Assembly (NCBI RefSeq): GCF_017889095.1
Contig: NZ_JAGHEW010000015.1
Span: forward strand, 1 to 35,783
DNA length: 35,783 bases
Direction: 5' to 3'
From: Thomasclavelia sp.
GTDB taxonomy: Bacteria; Bacillota_I; Bacilli_A; Erysipelotrichales; Coprobacillaceae
How positions within the stretch are numbered: position 1 is the first letter of the stretch; each line of letters begins with the position of its first letter. Made by a program: the position numbers and the translations under genes. Under the pieces are notes generated by a model. The model saw only the letters and a program-made list of their open reading frames with translations, searched no databases and was not told the DNA's origin. Shown piece after piece: positions 35,765 through 35,783 of the stretch.

Positions 35765-35783
35765 ATAAACATTCCTTTCTAAA

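Overview
The window looks like the chromosome of a low-GC Gram-positive bacterium. Codons are strongly A/T-biased, Shine-Dalgarno sites are AGGAGG-like, and sigma-A promoters and hairpin terminators are recognisable. Gene content (delta subunit of RNA polymerase, stand-alone ECF module beside the ribosomal protein cluster, many GH1 phospho-glycosidases, Agr-type two-component system) fits the gut Firmicutes. My best guess is an Erysipelotrichia/Coprobacillus-like organism; that is inference, not a database match. No rRNA, tRNA, CRISPR array, transposase or prophage gene was seen, and no stretch above 300 bases lacks a gene.

Layout: (1) 1-5815: end of the alpha ribosomal operon (rpsK-rpoA-rplQ), a terminator, then a separately promoted ECF module (ecfA1-ecfA2-ecfT), truA and a PHP phosphatase. 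(2) 5816-9565: an operon of an unrecognised 400-residue protein with an N-terminal Cys/His cluster, a membrane-anchored alpha/beta-hydrolase-fold protein that has lost its catalytic serine, and a GH1 phospho-glycosidase. (3) 9620-14018: an AgrC/AgrA-type two-component system divergent from an ABC transporter with one ATPase and three small membrane proteins. The ATPase has a Glu in place of the Q-loop Gln, as in lantibiotic-immunity (LanF) ATPases. (4) 14063-19514: two closely related GH1 genes in the same orientation flank an arsenic-type operon (arsR, DUF318/ArsP permease, an unknown CxC protein, a thioredoxin-like protein, ArsC), which has three ArsR-like operator dyads. (5) 19741-22486: two tiny genes, an ABC-F ATPase and an Rrf2 regulator with four cysteines. 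(6) 22569-26375: aconitase, isocitrate dehydrogenase and a GntR/FCD regulator behind two near-identical tandem promoters. (7) 26438-29246: a flavin split-barrel protein, purine nucleoside phosphorylase and an HD-domain dNTPase-like protein. (8) 29236-35764: a class A penicillin-binding protein, DUF1934 protein, cardiolipin synthase, argS, rpoE, a short gene remnant and a PadR regulator.

Functional links: the citrate-to-2-oxoglutarate block (acn-icd) probably supplies glutamate and sits beside a possible Fe-S-sensing regulator. The two-component system probably controls its divergent transporter as a peptide-antibiotic sensing and protection unit. The ars operon is a self-contained detoxification cassette lying between two homologous sugar genes. 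The most unusual items are the three-subunit E-loop ABC system, the pseudo-hydrolase pair, the duplicated acn promoter and the arsenic cassette between GH1 paralogues.
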